NCBI GenBank assembly: GCA_030593295.1
Contig: JAUVHO010000014.1
Location: forward strand, 1 to 42,580
Origin: Methanomassiliicoccales archaeon
GTDB taxonomy: Archaea; Thermoplasmatota; Thermoplasmata; RBG-16-68-12; SOIM01
Length of the DNA: 42,580 nt
Direction: 5' to 3'
Each line of letters starts with the position of its first letter. Position 1 is the stretch's first letter. Positions 27,601 to 35,500 of this stretch are shown here, one piece after another. The notes under the pieces are model-generated. The model was not told the origin of the DNA and made no database searches. It saw nothing but the letters and a program-made list of their open reading frames with translations. The position numbers were made by a program, and so were the translations under genes.

Positions 27601-28639
27601 CACAGTGAGCGCCGGAACAGATGAGAACCTGCTAGTGTTGTACAACATATCGGCAACGGCAATCCTCGAGAACACGGTTGGCGCCAAGGTCAACGATGAG
27701 AATGATTTCACGGTCACAAGTCCAGATACCGTGGCCACTCTTAGTTCCATCTCTTCCAGCAATGTCCCTATCAGGTATTCTGATATCTTCGTCATCGAGG
27801 TGACAGGTGAGGTCTACGAGTCCACGGACGGAGGGAAGACGTTCTCGAATCCGGGAGATGCAGGTGCCGATTTCGTGGCCATTTGTGCGAACAAGACAAA
27901 TTCTGACATCTACGCGCTAATGGATGACGGCTCTGTCTATCTTTCAACCGATGACGGCCAGACTTGGGATTATCGTGGCAACGCGTTCGGGAACCCCGCA
28001 AACGGAGCTGACATGACCATCGACAATAATGACGTCATCTACGTGTTGAGGTCAACCGGTCTCATGTACAGTTCATCCGATGGCGGGGCGACGTTCAACA
28101 CTCTCGGCGATTCCGGAGGCAGTTCAGTCGGGATTGAAGCGAATTACTCCAACAATGATCTCTATGTCGTCGAAGCTGATGGAGAGATCCAATACTCCTC
28201 GGACGGTGGCAACAACTGGAACACCCGCGGAGATGCCAGTTCGGGAGTAAACGTAGAAGACATCGCAATCGATACTGCCGGTTACGTATACGTACTGGAA
28301 GGGACAGGAGAGGTCTATCGCTCAACGGACTACGGCAACACGTTCTCACAACTGTCGGATATCGGGGAACTTACCTACGTCGGGATGACTATCGACTACT
28401 CCTACAACTACATCTATGTGGTTGCTGATGATGGAAGCGTGTTCTTGTCCACTGATAGGGGTAGCAACTGGCTTCTCAGGTCGGACATCGGAGCAGAGAC
28501 CGATTACCAGGACATCACTTGCATCATAATTCCTGAGTTCTCGCAATCGGCTCTGATACTTCTCGCGGTTATCGCGCTTCTTGTTCCGATGCGGATTGTA
28601 TTGAGCCGAAGAAAGCGCTCAAATCCGAGTTCAAGTTAA
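21599..28639 (+). CDS. Giant membrane-spanning protein: RecA/KaiC-like, TPR, zinc ribbons, TNGL repeats, surface domains
   Basis: A 2346-residue protein. Residues 1-235 resemble the RAD55/KaiC RecA fold (GVVGLDESLQGGYPTGKVLLEG), but the Walker A loop is GPSSNERN without the Lys-Thr pair, so ATP hydrolysis is doubtful. TPRs lie at about 270-335 and 411-475 and zinc ribbons at 359-378 and 487-505. Residues 592-748 are Thr-Asn-Gly-Leu repeats. A membrane helix lies at 760-783. Outside are CBM9-like IDGxFxDW domains (near 790 and 1103), a thrombospondin-3-like calcium region near 1181-1220, a lamin-tail-like domain near 1585-1700, two related beta domains (1750-2050) and six Asp-box repeats (2062-2305). 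It ends in IIPEFSQ, a helix and a basic tail like archaeosortase-type C-termini. Function unknown. Confidence 0.88.
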   Translation: MPEERVRTPTGVVGLDESLQGGYPTGKVLLEGPSSNERNVLALSFAADGLKNGEYVMVVTSTISPTKVRTVLRKLDVDVKEYEREGKLVIVDWYSHNSSSVPEIEEIGAVIKCPGDTLNLNEAFHKAYAKFPAGSKHRAVVDGISSIVGQQGLDTALLLANSLKTTFGDDRSTVLFVVDSEMHDSATMSTLEQGFDGRMELKRIKGEGSVIGEISIHSMRETEISGENLILEKADDESLRIEGSGVQAREVPAEKEMADLVDSLKEDSRNETTWFGLGVHYTSENNYDKAQECFDAALKIRPGYVAAWISKANLYIEQGNNDEALRCYQHALNPGPDKEGEDEGPDDSGESQEDSEERVCPECGTPVAVTDPFCLSCGMDIPKKAPKKKAQSVEEALEACERRIRENPEGADAWFVKGLCLARLERYEDAIVALNEATRLNFEYPGLWIVKGKVYSKLGDEKKASLSIQRGIEFARKDVDSVGPTFECSICGEDVNVKADQCSNCGARFKPLVEEAEPDKAEPPGLGSELESILKRWETELTELVAPSEKAPPKAPKPDVGAVKKRAVRGTKGLTNGLAMEKRDAKVARRAGLTNGVKGRTNGLTNGVRGRTNGLTNGLKGRTNGLTNGVRGRTNGLTNGLKGRTNGLTNGLTNGVRGRTNGLTNGVRGRTNGLTNGLTNGVRGRTNGLTNGLTNGLRQEPEDLAPGQVNGLGRATGVTNGLAQDIDGLKVSLADGLTNGNGLTNGMGVSRFSRENQLAKWKLYLVPLFALALLVAPAFYAPVPPGPDRVSIDGDFSDWEGIPIIDMDPSGLDPNVDIVAASVEMTEGSVFLYLEVLGNMLGGNLVSETGDAVHILIDSDRDYATGYQMRGLGVDHYVEITGVGGEIRSSSLQEFLVYEDQNNWNGWTNPRKVQSAASASELEVRINREDLHGGLESPLILFHALSSMGDRDYADYILSESTGILSVLQRSAMVSDTVQGLDQSLLNIELSATNGQVTLSSIDVEVKGSVQSSEISSLKLMDSQNQLLDQVIFFANPVTFEFDPLVIEEGSSLSLVVRADIAGGGGKTIGAEIPSSSSFGIEDAAATLSYASSLHDLAYVSSVPQQVTIDGGFVDWANCMNLDETGEASTQGDSNIDIECFDNSVGQGRLFTYFDVTGKILAGTDIPRRSPTIRQLVPSMRDSDRDTVPDQYDTYPNDFDNDGTPDLQQLNDLDGDGSGDYPFGTDHWLNITIPSDFPVPYADRNVSRYIGPIQKPELIGEDVARIYIDADNSTSTGYYVQDIGSDFMIEIRGIDGNLRDAALMEFSGGFPGEWKWNAIGSDIDVAFDSRRLETSVDVSSLQLQPDYVLTFETSDWKGGMDNTDVSVSRGQGSTRTRHFADANGGYGLVAPDGGTIDITIDGTIDEASEADWTTSSNTDTYGSYIKIYVVYNATDLFVAVEVLPQITSNGNASDYAEVAFDTDHDGGAKAQIDDYKFKTEDTTGTPVLNDYQGDGTGWDGTFSSSSWTGSANDSDTYVTYEWRIPFEYAFGTSNPSDGDVAGMAVSVYNATGDTYYDWPDDTGSGEGSRPNSPNEFGDLFYKRPRFVINEVSPLTSPEYVELYNDGDSIDINGIVLSDQDGFTWTRSSSLVIPNDVHLVLMGTTGTDDTDFSDGNGTLYIGTTEFTDAGDDVLLKYGGNDMGFDCMQYGSGGDIQSCPSDAASNNSWTGTLTAPSGTDSAGRDKSSTDTDSASDWDNTGGPDVSQRTRGYVNYLDSLVVSGQDKASANVYQGQTLAVMLKLSLSSYAWIEVTALDVNRTGTSTTESDISEATLWKDEDDDGEFDSGTDTYLAAGSYADGYYSFSGFSFFVSKNNPQSLFVAYNISASANTGVTVGARIDGSDNLTVSDPYTVASFSAIMSTNSTIMGNELLVYGGDITPSVAFRSEDDIEMLNLTQSAQYGSLTVTQIDITLTGTGSDSDIDEAVLYDDVNDDGDYDSGTDTPLRAGTYSSGVYSFSALSITVSAGTDENLLVLYNISATAILENTVGAKVNDENDFTVTSPDTVATLSSISSSNVPIRYSDIFVIEVTGEVYESTDGGKTFSNPGDAGADFVAICANKTNSDIYALMDDGSVYLSTDDGQTWDYRGNAFGNPANGADMTIDNNDVIYVLRSTGLMYSSSDGGATFNTLGDSGGSSVGIEANYSNNDLYVVEADGEIQYSSDGGNNWNTRGDASSGVNVEDIAIDTAGYVYVLEGTGEVYRSTDYGNTFSQLSDIGELTYVGMTIDYSYNYIYVVADDGSVFLSTDRGSNWLLRSDIGAETDYQDITCIIIPEFSQSALILLAVIALLVPMRIVLSRRKRSNPSSS
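23372..23700 (+). repeat. Tandem coding repeat (GRTNGLTNG units)
   Basis: Units of GRTNGLTNGV/LR/K are repeated at DNA level. A block starting gactaatggccttacaaacg occurs at 23431 and 23497 (66 bases apart), and one starting tcacaaatggactgacaaat at 23541 and 23619 (78 bases apart). The offsets are multiples of three, so the frame is kept. The near-identity implies recent duplication or conversion. Confidence 0.9.
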
Positions 28640-28680
28640 TGATCGAGCTGCAGAGCGTCTATTGTACCGGTCTGGCAATT

Positions 28681-28691
28681 ACTTTTAAATA
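28681..28691 (+). promoter_or_regulatory. TATA box for the 1213-residue paralogue; the 28640-28929 gap is otherwise non-coding
   Basis: ACTTTTAAATA is a good TATA box about 240 bases before the ATG. The gap of 290 bases holds a purine-rich stretch (AGATAAGGAGGAGCGG) and a second weak A/T box near 28788. I see no credible gene in it, so the mRNA may have a long leader. Confidence 0.5.
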
Positions 28692-28929
28692 GCCACAAAT
28701 CCATCTGAAGTTTAGCTCAATTTGGGGGAGAGACCAAGAAAGAGCTAGCAGATAAGGAGGAGCGGTAGAGGAAGGCATAGGAGATAGCAACATAAATCGC
28801 GAGAAGCTAGCTAGGTGACAGAGGATGGGGTGACCTTCAAGATTCTCATTTTGCTCTGTGGTAACCTGGGTTTCATCATGAGGTCGCTGAGCATACCTCT
28901 GGTAGATTCCATGTCGTCTCTCATCCCGA

Positions 28930-31900
28930 ATGCCTGTGTGCAAAGGGGGAGGAAACATAGGGGAAAGAGACGCCCAAGACGGTCCTGGATCAGAGGACGA
29001 TTCAGATTCAGCAAGGTTCGAGTATATTCTTGAGAAGCAGAACGAGCTGCTGAGGCATAGTCCAAGCCAGAAGAACGTGTGGTTCGCAAAATCCGTTCTG
29101 TTATGCAAGCTCCACAGGTACGAAGAAGCACTTGAATCGCTGAACGAGGTCACAAAGCTGGACCCCGATTTTGAAGGTATTTGGGGGCTGAAGGCCAAGG
29201 TATATTCGATCCTCGGGAACAGGGACAAGGCAAGGCTGTGTTGGCAGCGGGCCATGGGCTTGAAACCCATCGATTCGGATCTCAGGATCCATTGTCCTCT
29301 ATGCGCCACCATTGTCGATGCCAAGGCCTCAAAGTGCATGACCTGCGGTTTCACCCTGGTGGGGGACAAGAAGGGGGCGGATGTTTTCGAAGAGTTACTT
29401 GAGGCCGGAAAGGAGGTTCAGGATGACCAGACTCAATCTCCACAGCCTGATGTTGTCGAGACTGCCAGTGTCAAGACCCCAATTGAGCCCGAGATCAACA
29501 ATAAGCGCCCCAGGGAAAGACTGGCAGATATGCAGTACGGTCTTGACGGCGTCATCAACAATCACAACGGATCAAGGAGAGAAGAGAGTCTTTCAGGTTG
29601 GATGGAGAAGGAGTTCTACAACAAGAGGATCCCATCGCTTGGCTTCACCAACGGCTTGGATCAGCGTTCCAGAGCCGATGACGCACCGCGGTCCATGGGT
29701 CGGACCAACGGTCTGACAAACGGCCTCACCAACGGTCACACAAACGGGCTGGCCAACAGGATCCGGACCGAGAGAACCGGCCTCACGAACGGCCTCACGA
29801 ACGGGAACGGCCTCACCAACGGGCTGGGCACTCAGCGGTTCAGGACGGAGAACAGGGTCAAATCCTGGAAGATCTTCCTCATACCAATGGTTACTTTTTT
29901 CATTCTTATGGCTCCATTCTTGAACCCTCAGCTGGGGGACGTTGGCAGTTCTCTTCTCCTGGACGGTGTACTGGACGATTGGGGCGACGACATGGTCCAG
30001 AGCTTCCGCGCCGACGGTGTCGATCCGAACGTGGATATAATCGCCTCCGACGTCAGGACCCGGGGGAACAACATTGTGTTCGGCCTCCAGGTCGCGGGTC
30101 CAGGTTTGCTGCGGGGCAACCCCGCCACTCACGAAGTTAATCTCGTTGGCATATTCATCGATTCGGACCAGGACTCTCGGACGGGTTATCCGATCAAAGG
30201 CATTGGAGCGGACTGCATGATTCAGATTGCAGGATTGAACGGAGAGGTGGTCTCCTCCCATCTCCTTCGGTATCCTTCCAATGGCCTATACGGTGACTGG
30301 AACAACTGGGACATCGTTTCACACGTGCAGGCATCGGTCTCCGAGGACTCGCTGGAAACAGCCCTTCATTCAACCGATATCGACGTGAAGAAGTCTGATG
30401 TGGACGTGCTCTTCTACACCAGGAACTGGAATGGTCATAACGATGTCTCGGATTACGTTCAGAGCACTCAGCATGGCCTGATATCCGTGTCGCAGTGGAG
30501 CGCATTTGACACCGATTTCGTCCTTGACAGACCTGACCAGATCATACTACATCTCAACCTTACCTCACTGCGGGGGAGCACTAAGATCGAATCGATTGGG
30601 GTAGAAGCCATCGGAACAGCCCATTTGTCCGAGGTCTCCTCTGTCCGCATAAGGGACGAGCAAGGGGAATCGCTCTCTGAGAGAATGTTGAATGGCGGTT
30701 CAGCAACCCTTGACTTCAAACCGATCGTGCTTCATAGGGGTCAGACAGTATCCCTGACTGTTCATGCAGATGTCATGGGCAACAGCGGAAAGACCTTTGG
30801 ACTCAAAGTTCCCAATGCAAGGTCCATCTCAGCGCCGAACGCGGGTGTGACGCTTGCCAGTCTTCCAACAACCAACGGTCTGGGCTATGTCGGAACCATC
30901 CCCGCCGGCATGAACGTGGACGGGGCATTCCACGACTGGAATGGTCTATTGGAGATCGACGATGTGAGGGAGCCGACAGCAAATGGAAACCTCAACGTTG
31001 ACATCGATAAGTACTCGGCGACGAAGAGCGATGAGAAGGCGTTCTTCTACATATCCGTCCTTGGTGAGATTATGGCCGGGTCGGTTTCGCCAGAACAACC
31101 TCGCAGGTTCATAGAGTCAACATCCCCCTCACTCCCGGACAGGGATCGGGATGGGGTTCCCGACCAGTACGATCACATAGGCCTTACCGATTATAGCCGG
31201 GATTTTGACAACGACGGGACGCAGGACAGCTTGGAGAACGGTGACGTTGACAGTGATGGGATCATCGACCATCCGCTCGGACCCGATGCCTGGCTCAATA
31301 CCACGATTCCAGTGAGCTTCCCCCAGGCCTATGCCGGTATGGATGTCCGCCTGTTCATCGGGAAGATCGAGAAGCCACCGGAGAGGGGAGAGGACCTGAT
31401 CAGGATATACATCGACACCGACAATTCAACCTCCACTGGATACTCTCATCAAGGTATGGGCGCTGACCATCTTATCGAGATACTTGGACGAAACGGGGTA
31501 GTCCGTGAGTCCACCCTTCTTACACATCAAGGCGAACCGGGGACCTGGAGCTGGGATCCGATAGAGAGCGTGGAGCTGGCCAAACACCATTCCAAGATCG
31601 AACTGGCCGTCCTCAAGTCAAGTCTGGGGCTCGTCGCGGGAGATACATTTTTCGCTCTGTTCGAGATTTCCAACTGGGACAAATCGAATTATGATGGCAT
31701 TCAAGGGCCGTTGAACGAAGTGACCGAGGACCCCTTCGTTCTGGAGGCCGTGGGGGATGTCCTCCAGTCTCTTGACGGGGGATCCACTTGGATATCAAAG
31801 GGAGATGCTGGTGGCGGTGCCGGATACAGGGCAATCGTTGCGAACCACTCCGATTACCTTTTCGTACTGAGGAAGAACGGCGAAGTGGTCGGCTCTGATG

Positions 31901-32571
31901 ACAATGGAACAACTTGGACCCAACTAACAGATGTGGGCAACTACCAAGATTGTGTGGATATGACAATCAATGGCGTTGACAATCTCTACGTTCTCAGGAC
32001 CGGAGGGGAGATATTCGAGTCCACGGACAGCGCCATCAACTGGGATTCGGTTGGTGATGCGGACCCGTCCGCCTCCGCAGGATTCGTTGGTATCACATTC
32101 GATTCCTCGGACAATCTCTATGTCCTGGTGGATAACGGTACTGTGTACAGAAGCGCCGACAACGGTTCGAACTGGAGTCTCCAGGGTGACGCCGGGCTGG
32201 ATACGGACTATGTGGACATAACCGCCGATGACAGGGACTACTTGTACATCCTCACATCCGATGGATTCGTGAACGAGTCCAAGGACGGGGGTTCTTCTTG
32301 GACATTCCAGGCCGACGTGGGATCAAGAACGTACACTTCAATTGAGTGGGGCTATGACTCGTTTCTGTACGTCCTGGCAACTACAGGAGAGGTGAACAGG
32401 TCATCCGATGGAGGCGCCACTTGGAGCTATAGGGGCGACGTGGGAGGGGCATCAGATTACTCGGACTTCACCGCAATCATACCGGAGTATGAGGTTTGGA
32501 TCGCGCCATTGCTGATCGCTCTGCTTGTCCCAATCGGCTTCCGGTCTAGAAAACACGGTAGAAAACGCTAG
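28930..32571 (+). CDS. Paralogue of the giant protein: TPR, zinc ribbon, TNGL repeats, membrane helix, surface domains
   Basis: A 1213-residue protein with the same plan as its neighbour but without the RecA-like domain. TPRs lie at residues of about 33-110 and a zinc ribbon at 123-141 (CPLC...CMTC). A shorter TNGL repeat (240-305) ends in the shared motif GLTNGNGLTNGLG, then a membrane helix near 313-335. Outside are CBM9-like domains, a thrombospondin-3-like stretch near 738-780 (DRDRDGVPDQYD), six Asp-box repeats (938-1180), IIPEY and a second helix with a basic tail. The start is weak: the ATG at 28930 has no ribosome site, and a GTG follows two codons later. The stop overlaps the convergent gene by 4 bases (CTAG). 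Confidence 0.85.
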   Translation: MPVCKGGGNIGERDAQDGPGSEDDSDSARFEYILEKQNELLRHSPSQKNVWFAKSVLLCKLHRYEEALESLNEVTKLDPDFEGIWGLKAKVYSILGNRDKARLCWQRAMGLKPIDSDLRIHCPLCATIVDAKASKCMTCGFTLVGDKKGADVFEELLEAGKEVQDDQTQSPQPDVVETASVKTPIEPEINNKRPRERLADMQYGLDGVINNHNGSRREESLSGWMEKEFYNKRIPSLGFTNGLDQRSRADDAPRSMGRTNGLTNGLTNGHTNGLANRIRTERTGLTNGLTNGNGLTNGLGTQRFRTENRVKSWKIFLIPMVTFFILMAPFLNPQLGDVGSSLLLDGVLDDWGDDMVQSFRADGVDPNVDIIASDVRTRGNNIVFGLQVAGPGLLRGNPATHEVNLVGIFIDSDQDSRTGYPIKGIGADCMIQIAGLNGEVVSSHLLRYPSNGLYGDWNNWDIVSHVQASVSEDSLETALHSTDIDVKKSDVDVLFYTRNWNGHNDVSDYVQSTQHGLISVSQWSAFDTDFVLDRPDQIILHLNLTSLRGSTKIESIGVEAIGTAHLSEVSSVRIRDEQGESLSERMLNGGSATLDFKPIVLHRGQTVSLTVHADVMGNSGKTFGLKVPNARSISAPNAGVTLASLPTTNGLGYVGTIPAGMNVDGAFHDWNGLLEIDDVREPTANGNLNVDIDKYSATKSDEKAFFYISVLGEIMAGSVSPEQPRRFIESTSPSLPDRDRDGVPDQYDHIGLTDYSRDFDNDGTQDSLENGDVDSDGIIDHPLGPDAWLNTTIPVSFPQAYAGMDVRLFIGKIEKPPERGEDLIRIYIDTDNSTSTGYSHQGMGADHLIEILGRNGVVRESTLLTHQGEPGTWSWDPIESVELAKHHSKIELAVLKSSLGLVAGDTFFALFEISNWDKSNYDGIQGPLNEVTEDPFVLEAVGDVLQSLDGGSTWISKGDAGGGAGYRAIVANHSDYLFVLRKNGEVVGSDDNGTTWTQLTDVGNYQDCVDMTINGVDNLYVLRTGGEIFESTDSAINWDSVGDADPSASAGFVGITFDSSDNLYVLVDNGTVYRSADNGSNWSLQGDAGLDTDYVDITADDRDYLYILTSDGFVNESKDGGSSWTFQADVGSRTYTSIEWGYDSFLYVLATTGEVNRSSDGGATWSYRGDVGGASDYSDFTAIIPEYEVWIAPLLIALLVPIGFRSRKHGRKR

Positions 32572-35500
32572 TTCTCTTGGTTTTCTTCTGGATCGGGCTT
32601 TGAAGTGTTCTTCCCATTCTTCTTCGCGTTCTTCCGCCCGTTCTTCCGCCCGTTCTTCTTTGATTTGTTGTTAGAGTTACCCTTCTGTCTCTCATCCAGG
32701 AGCGTCTTAATCCTCTTCGGTCCTGTTCTCCAGAATCCCTTCTCATAGGTCCCCTTGACGAACGCTCCCAGCATTTCCGGCAGGCCCTTGAACGCGCCAA
32801 CCGTACCGTCCCAGTCCTCGATCTCCGGATATCTCTCTTCAACATCTTGGATCAGCTTGCTTATCTCTTCGGACATGTCCTCAGGTTCCTCGCCCCTTAC
32901 CACGATGGCAACCGTGACATACTCCCCCCTGTCCAGGAAGATCTTTCGCTCACCCAAATCCATCTTCTTGAGCCCTCCTCCTTCACCGTAGGTGAACGTC
33001 TCCCTGGTGAACTCCAGGATTGCTGTGAGCATTCCGCTCAATATGTCGTGATCGACCGTTATCTTCAACCTTCTCGTGTGATGTTCTATGAGCATCCCGT
33101 TCCTGTGTATCAGGAACAGGTCTTCGACTATCATGGGCTTCTTCAAGAGGAGGTATCCTCCCGAGCCGATCGCCATGATTATTCCTGTAAGCAGAATGAC
33201 AAGAAGTAGCCAATTGGACGAAAGCCAGTCAGTTGGCTCATTACCTTCTATGACCACCAGGATGTATCTGGTCGTGTTCGACACCCCATCACTTACCGTT
33301 ATCGTGATATTGTCCCTGTCAACTCCATCAGGGTATACGAAGAACAGTATCATGGAATCGGCATACACGTACTGAGACTCCACGCTGACATTCAGCTCCG
33401 AGATGTCATTGTCCACATCGCTCAGGTAGTTCGTGAGGTCCAGCGTCCATTCCCTGTAGATGACGTATTGATTGGGTATGGTGGCAATCTCTGGAGCATC
33501 GTTGATGGGTCTGACGTCCACCTGTATGGTATCTTCCACTAGGGCACCATGGAGATCGATGGCTCTGAAGGTAACATATTCTGTGCCGAACCAGTTCTGT
33601 GGTGCAGCGATTGTCACTGAGTGGTCCCCATCAATCGTGACCACGAGCGTCTCCTGCCCGGAGACGAAGAACAAGGTGTCGTTGTCAGCGTCCATGAAGT
33701 ACTCGTCGAGATCAAATGCATACTCGATCTGGAAATCCTCATCGAACGTCAGGTCCGGGAGTTTCTTCAAGACCGAGGGAGGGTAGTTATCGGTAACTGA
33801 GACTGTCACGACCAGGAACGAGGAGTCGGTCCCATCTGATACGAATAAGGTCAAGGGAACCGTATATGGATATGGGCTCCCGCCCCAGACTTCGGGATAC
33901 AGAAGCGTAATCACCATTCCGTTGACTGTGACATTTTCAGGATTGCTTGTCCAGACCGTGAGCTCATCTAGGTCGTTGTCCACATCAGTGATGTACGGGA
34001 AGAGGTCGAACATGAATGGGAAGTCATAGTGGATGACGAACGGCGGAACGTTCGCTATCTCAGGAGGGTCATTCACTCCGATCACTTGGACCATGATGGT
34101 GTCCTCTGCGATTCCTCCGATAGGGTCTACGGCCCTGAAAGTGACGTTCTCAAATCCTGTCCATTGGTCCATTGCAGTTATGTCCACAACGTGTTCTCCG
34201 TCTATGTCGATTGTCAAGTGTGTATAACCCAACGAGAAGAAGAGGCTGTCCGCGTCTGGGTCCACTATGTAGTCGTCCAAATCGAAGACGTCCTCTAACG
34301 TCTCCCCCTCGTTGATGACAATATCCGGAAGCAGTTTGACCAATGTGGGCGGGTAGTTTGCAGATACCCTCACAGAGATCAGGTCGCTGTCAGATCCTCC
34401 GGCTCCGTCCATCACGGTAATCCTCACGTAGGCTGTCTGCCCAACCATGCTCTGTGGATATGAGAAGGTGACATTGAGCCCATTCACGGTTGTGTTTGTC
34501 AAGTCATCAGTTATGAGAGAGAAGTCCGAAGGGTCATTGTCGATGTCAGTTATGTATGGCGAATAGTCGAACACGTATTGCTCGTCATATCGCACGAACA
34601 GGTCTGGAGAACTTGAGAAGACAGGATAGTCGTTCACCGGCGTGATATTGATCCAGATCGGTTGAACATCCTTGAATCCCAAGCTGTTAATTAACTCCAA
34701 TGTCGGTTGATCGCTGCCGTACGCGTCCTGAACTGTTGTGAAAACCAGTATGTGATTTCCTGCTATGCTCGTCCCTGAAACAGTGTAAAGGCTGGAATCG
34801 TAGTCCTTCACGTTCCACATCAGTGTGCCAGCCCCCTCATTGGGATCGCTGGCAAAACCTGAGAGGTCCAGGCTCCAGCTTCCGTAGTCCTCCGGCCGTT
34901 CTTGGGAAGGAACCGTTCCCTGGATTACGGGTGACAGTTGATACTCGACGACATCCACGGTCGCTGAGCCGGTGCCGCTTCCATGGGTTGCGTTCACCCA
35001 TCCTCCCAGCTTGGGTGTGGATTGAGCTTCGAGAGTTGCGGAAGTGGCGGTTGCCTGGACGATATTGCCCACGTCGGTAGTCCATATGGTGGTCACCAGA
35101 CTGGCTGGGTTTCCGTCAGAATCAAATCCTTGGACCGTGAAGTTCTGCTCTTCTCCGATGCCTACCTCAGCGTAGGATGGTGTGATCTGAACACTAGTCA
35201 CTTGTCCCGCTGATACTGAGAATACTGCCGTACTATTGACATGGCCGAGTCCGTCATCTGCCACGATCCTGCCATTGCCAACTGTGGTCGGGTCGAACAA
35301 GGCGGATTCGCTTGGGCCTGATGGTATGCTACCTATTCCCCCGATTACTGACCAGTTGACTGAGACACTGCCGATCGTGTTTCCATATTTGTCCTTCCCG
35401 CATGCTGCGAACAAGACAGTGTCATCGGTAGTGAGAGTGCCTGGGTCATACGGGGTGATTGCGATGTCTGCCGAGGCTCCTGGGATTACTGTGATGGGAC

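Noticed and set aside
28815-29033. A 72-codon plus-strand frame as an alternative N-terminus or frameshifted start of the paralogue
   Set aside because: It is in another frame and becomes Arg-rich noise where the true frame shows conserved TPR residues. No sign of a frameshift in homologous positions.
28659-29369. A 236-codon antisense frame over the leader and start of the paralogue
   Set aside because: Serine-rich shadow of the TPR and zinc-ribbon coding sequence, without a promoter.
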